From Gammaproteobacteria bacterium (GTDB taxonomy: Bacteria; Pseudomonadota; Gammaproteobacteria; Chromatiales; Chromatiaceae): DNA of 47,453 bases. Position numbers and translations under genes: made by a program. Location: the NCBI GenBank assembly GCA_020445255.1, contig JAGRGY010000010.1:1-47453 (forward strand), in the 5' to 3' direction. Of this stretch, positions 44,690 through 47,453 are shown in pieces. Numbering within the stretch: the stretch's first letter is position 1; each line of letters opens with the position of its first letter. The notes under the pieces are model-generated. The model had not been told where the DNA came from. It did no database searches and saw nothing but the letters and a program-made list of their open reading frames with translations.

Positions 44690-45946
44690 ATGAACCAAGT
44701 CACCGTCATATTCCTTGCCGCTGTGCTCGCCGGACTCGTGCTGCAACTATGGCTTGCGGCACGCCAGGCAGCGCACATCATCGCCCACCGCGACCGCGTG
44801 CCGCCCGCGTTCGTCGGCCGGATTTCCGGCGCCGAACATGCCAAGGCGGCCAGCTACAGCCTCGCGCGCCTAGGCGTCGAACGCCTCGATCTGGTGTTGA
44901 GCACGGTAGTACTGCTGGTCTGGACCCTCGGCGGCGGCATCGACTGGCTCGACGCACGGCTTGCCTGGTTTGCCTTCACACCATTGTGGCAGGGAGTCGC
45001 ATTGGTCGTCGGCATGGTCCTGGTCGGCAGCCTCGTCGATCTACCGCTGTCGATCTGGCGTACATTCCGCATCGAGCAGCGTTTCGGTTTCAACCGAACG
45101 ACGCCGGCCGAGTTCGCCAAGGACCACCTGCTGAGCTTCCTGGTGACCCTGGTGCTGGGCGTGCCGCTGGTCGCCGTCATCCTGTGGCTGATGGGCGGTG
45201 CAGGCAGCCTCTGGTGGTTGTGGGCCTGGCTGGTGTGGATGGGCTTCACGCTGTTCGTTACCTGGGCCTATCCGATCTGGATCGCCCCGCTGTTCAACCG
45301 CTTCAGACCGCTCGACGACGATACGCTGCGCGAGCGGCTCGAAAATCTGCTTGCGCGTTGCGGTTTCCGCAGCAGCGGCATGTTCGTCATGGACGGTTCG
45401 CGCCGATCGGCACACGGCAATGCCTATTTCACCGGCTTCGGCAGCAACAAGCGGATCGTGTTTTACGACACGCTGCTCGATGGGCTGGATGGCGACGAGA
45501 TCGAGGCGGTGCTCGCGCACGAACTCGGTCATTTCAAGCGTCGTCACATCGTCAAGATGCTCAGCTTGTCCGCCGTCGTCTCGCTGCTCGGGCTCGCCTT
45601 GCTCGGGTGGCTGTCGCAGCAGGCATGGTTCTACCACGACCTCGGCGTCAGCCGGATATCGCCGGCCACGGCGCTCGCGTTGTTCATGCTGGTACTGCCC
45701 GTATTCACGCTGTTTCTGAGCCCGTTGAGCGCACGCCTGTCACGGCGCCATGAGTTCGAGGCAGACGATTATGCTGCCGAGCAGACCGATCCCCGGCATC
45801 TGATCAACGGGCTCGTCAAGATGTATCGCGACAACGCCAGTACGCTGACCCCCGATCCGCTGTACTCGGCCTTTTATCACAGTCATCCACCGGCACCGGT
45901 CCGGGTCGCCCATCTCGAGGGCAGGCTGGCGACCGACGGTGCCTGA
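44690..45946 (+). CDS. M48-family (Ste24/CAAX-protease-like) membrane metallopeptidase
   Basis: The ATG at 44690 gives 418 aa. The N-terminal half has several hydrophobic helices and the Ste24 signature [19 protein letters not shown]. The zinc motif [10 protein letters not shown] starts at residue 277, and the third ligand lies in [12 protein letters not shown]-terminal SALYS-like text reads [20 protein letters not shown], typical of Ste24-like enzymes. It probably degrades or processes membrane proteins. It heads a plus-strand group with the mini-cytochrome and rsgA. Confidence 0.94.
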   Translation: MNQVTVIFLAAVLAGLVLQLWLAARQAAHIIAHRDRVPPAFVGRISGAEHAKAASYSLARLGVERLDLVLSTVVLLVWTLGGGIDWLDARLAWFAFTPLWQGVALVVGMVLVGSLVDLPLSIWRTFRIEQRFGFNRTTPAEFAKDHLLSFLVTLVLGVPLVAVILWLMGGAGSLWWLWAWLVWMGFTLFVTWAYPIWIAPLFNRFRPLDDDTLRERLENLLARCGFRSSGMFVMDGSRRSAHGNAYFTGFGSNKRIVFYDTLLDGLDGDEIEAVLAHELGHFKRRHIVKMLSLSAVVSLLGLALLGWLSQQAWFYHDLGVSRISPATALALFMLVLPVFTLFLSPLSARLSRRHEFEADDYAAEQTDPRHLINGLVKMYRDNASTLTPDPLYSAFYHSHPPAPVRVAHLEGRLATDGA

Positions 45947-45972
45947 CGCCTCAGCAACAGGAATCCAACAAG

Positions 45973-46260
45973 ATGAACGTGCCCATACTGTCTCTGCCTG
46001 CCGTACTTGCGATTGGCATGATTGCCGCCGCGTCCGCCGCAGCAGCGGATTTCGACGCGCCGTCGTACCATGATTCGCAGTGCACACGCTGCCACGACAG
46101 TGGTGTTTACACGCGTGCCAATCGGCGTGTGCGCAGCTATCCGATGCTCGATGCGCAGGTCGCGCGCTGCGACGCAAACCTTGCCACCAAGCTGTTTCCC
46201 GAAGATCTGCAACTGTTGACCGACCATCTGAACGACAGCTACTACCACTTCGCGAAATAA
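45973..46260 (+). CDS. Small monohaem c-type cytochrome
   Basis: This 95-aa protein has a signal peptide (about 1-25, ending AAAAD) and one haem site CTRCHDS near residue 37. A single later Cys lies in VARCDANL. No clear distal Met is visible in a cytochrome c fold, so the second ligand is uncertain. The C-terminal LTDHLNDSYYHFAK resembles small cytochromes that neighbour rsgA in sulfur-oxidising gammaproteobacteria. Its electron partner is unknown. Confidence 0.85.
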   Translation: MNVPILSLPAVLAIGMIAAASAAAADFDAPSYHDSQCTRCHDSGVYTRANRRVRSYPMLDAQVARCDANLATKLFPEDLQLLTDHLNDSYYHFAK

Positions 46261-46278
46261 GCACATCTCGGTCGGACC

Positions 46279-47286
46279 ATGGCGCGGCGGCGGCTTACCG
46301 AGCAGCAGAAGAACCGCATCGCCAAGATTCAGGAACAGCGGCGCCGACGTGCCGCCGATGCCGCCGACCAGGCGCTGGCGGGCGCGACAACCGCAAACGA
46401 GCAGATGGGTCGCGTCGTCGTCCGACATGGCCGCAGCCTGCTGCTGCGCACCGATTGCGGCCGCGACGTGCATGCGATGTTCCGTGCGAACCTCGGCGAG
46501 GTCGTGTGCGGGGACCGTGTTCTCTGGCAGCAGACTTCGAATGACGAAGGTATCGTCACGGCCGTGCAACCGCGCACGACCGCGCTGTCGCGTCCGGACT
46601 ACAACGGCCAGGACAAGGCCATCGCAGCCAACATCACGCAACTGGTCGTTGTGCTTGCCGTGCGTCCGGAACCGGCGGGCTACCTATTGGATCAGTATCT
46701 GGTGGCCGCAGAACGCATCGGCGTGACCGGCCTGATCTGCCTCAACAAGATGGACCTGCTCCACGACGATGAACGCACCGTCTTTCGCGCCCGTTTCGCA
46801 CCCTACGTGAAGATCGGCTACCCGGTGATCGAGATAAGCGCGAAGGCTGATCACGGACTCGATCCATTGCTCGAACGACTGCGCGGCCAGACCAGCATCC
46901 TGGTCGGACAGTCCGGTGTCGGCAAGTCATCGCTGATCAATGCAGTGATTCCGCGCGGGAACGTGCTCGAGGGCCAGCTTTCAGACGCGACCGGACTCGG
47001 CCGGCACACCACGTCGGCGGCGACGCTCTACGATCTGCACAGCGGCGGTGAACTGATCGACTCGCCGGGGGTGCGCAGCTTTCGCCTGGGCAGCGTTTCG
47101 CGTGCGGAACTGGCGCGCGGCTACCGCGAGTTCCTGCCCTATCTCGGCCGGTGCCGATTTCACAACTGCGCGCATGTCAACGAACCCGGTTGTGCCGTTC
47201 TCGCGGCAGCGCAGCACGGGGACATCGCGGCTGCCCGAATCGAGAGCTATCAGCACCTGCTTGCCGAGACAAACGCCGGGGAATGA
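46279..47286 (+). CDS. rsgA: Small ribosomal subunit biogenesis GTPase RsgA
   Basis: This 335-aa circularly permuted GTPase has an Arg-rich N-terminus, an OB domain (about 40-105) and a G domain. In the G domain NKMDL (G4) precedes GQSGVGKSSLIN (G1) and DSPGVRSF (G3). The zinc knuckle is CRFHNCAHVNEPGC. It acts in late 30S maturation. It lies 18 bases after the cytochrome gene; the ribosome-binding site is weak. Confidence 0.97.
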   Translation: MARRRLTEQQKNRIAKIQEQRRRRAADAADQALAGATTANEQMGRVVVRHGRSLLLRTDCGRDVHAMFRANLGEVVCGDRVLWQQTSNDEGIVTAVQPRTTALSRPDYNGQDKAIAANITQLVVVLAVRPEPAGYLLDQYLVAAERIGVTGLICLNKMDLLHDDERTVFRARFAPYVKIGYPVIEISAKADHGLDPLLERLRGQTSILVGQSGVGKSSLINAVIPRGNVLEGQLSDATGLGRHTTSAATLYDLHSGGELIDSPGVRSFRLGSVSRAELARGYREFLPYLGRCRFHNCAHVNEPGCAVLAAAQHGDIAAARIESYQHLLAETNAGE

Positions 47287-47353
47287 TCCCAGCTGCACAC
47301 CTGTCCGCCGCGGGTTAACCTTCTCGCAGACAATTACCGACGCTGAATTCGCT

Positions 47354-47453
47354 ATGAACTACTGGCTGATGAAATCCGAACCCGATGTCTTCGGCATCGA
47401 TCACCTGAAGAAGATGCCGAAGAAGACCGAACACTGGGACGGCGTGCGCAACT
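47354..47453 (+). CDS. EVE-domain protein, first 33 codons (partial)
   Basis: The ATG at 47354 opens MNYWLMKSEPDVFGIDHLKK followed by HWDGVRN, the start of the EVE (PUA-like) family that binds modified bases. The gene is cut by the right edge. It follows rsgA by 67 bases. Confidence 0.88.
   Translation, partial: MNYWLMKSEPDVFGIDHLKKMPKKTEHWDGVRN

Overview
The window is GC-rich (roughly 65% by eye) and densely coded. It looks like a free-living gammaproteobacterium of the Chromatiales/Thiotrichales kind. This rests on the linked order nnr-tsaE-amiC-mutL-miaA-hfq-hflX-hflK-hflC-DUF2065-hisZ-purA, the orn and rsgA neighbourhoods, a MutL with an endonuclease-type C-terminus, and an octaheme HAO-like cytochrome beside a Crp/Fnr regulator. 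The species cannot be named from the sequence alone.

Left part (1-7.8 kb, minus strand): an export locus for a giant surface protein. In transcription order it holds a GAF-HlyD membrane protein, a fusion of a PqqD-like domain, an M50 site-2-type protease and a HlyD adaptor, a periplasmic HlyD-SPOR adaptor, and the start of a giant protein. The giant protein has an LEPR...SAD leader, a DUF4347 domain and cadherin-like repeats, and runs off the left edge. No ABC ATPase or TolC gene is present inside the window.

Centre-left (8.1-22.1 kb, plus strand): four consecutive giant genes (1104, 1189, 1665 and 649 aa) form an apparent 14-kb operon. Only the first has a domain I can name (DUF6603). The other three carry well-conserved motif blocks, but I know of no functional description. 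None has a signal peptide or obvious catalytic signature. This is the best candidate for an undescribed system. A REPIN-like inverted repeat lies between the first two genes. A 44-aa basic protein and a lone Rossmann/SLOG-like protein follow.

Centre-right (23.6-37.7 kb, minus strand): a long housekeeping superoperon covering NAD(P)HX repair, t6A synthesis, cell-wall amidase, mismatch repair, tRNA modification, Hfq, HflX, HflKC, DUF2065, HisZ and PurA. A terminator-like hairpin with nine T residues sits only 10 nt before the DUF2065 start codon and is a candidate attenuator. Queuosine gene queG is divergent from nnr.

Right part (38.9-47.4 kb): a Crp/Fnr regulator is divergent from an octaheme HAO-family cytochrome, with two Fnr-type boxes between them; one is well placed as a class II activator site. 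A TPR protein follows. Then come the minus-strand group orn-eamA-TIR (a membrane-anchored TIR protein), a Ste24-like M48 protease, a mini monoheme cytochrome, rsgA, and the start of an EVE-domain gene cut by the right edge.
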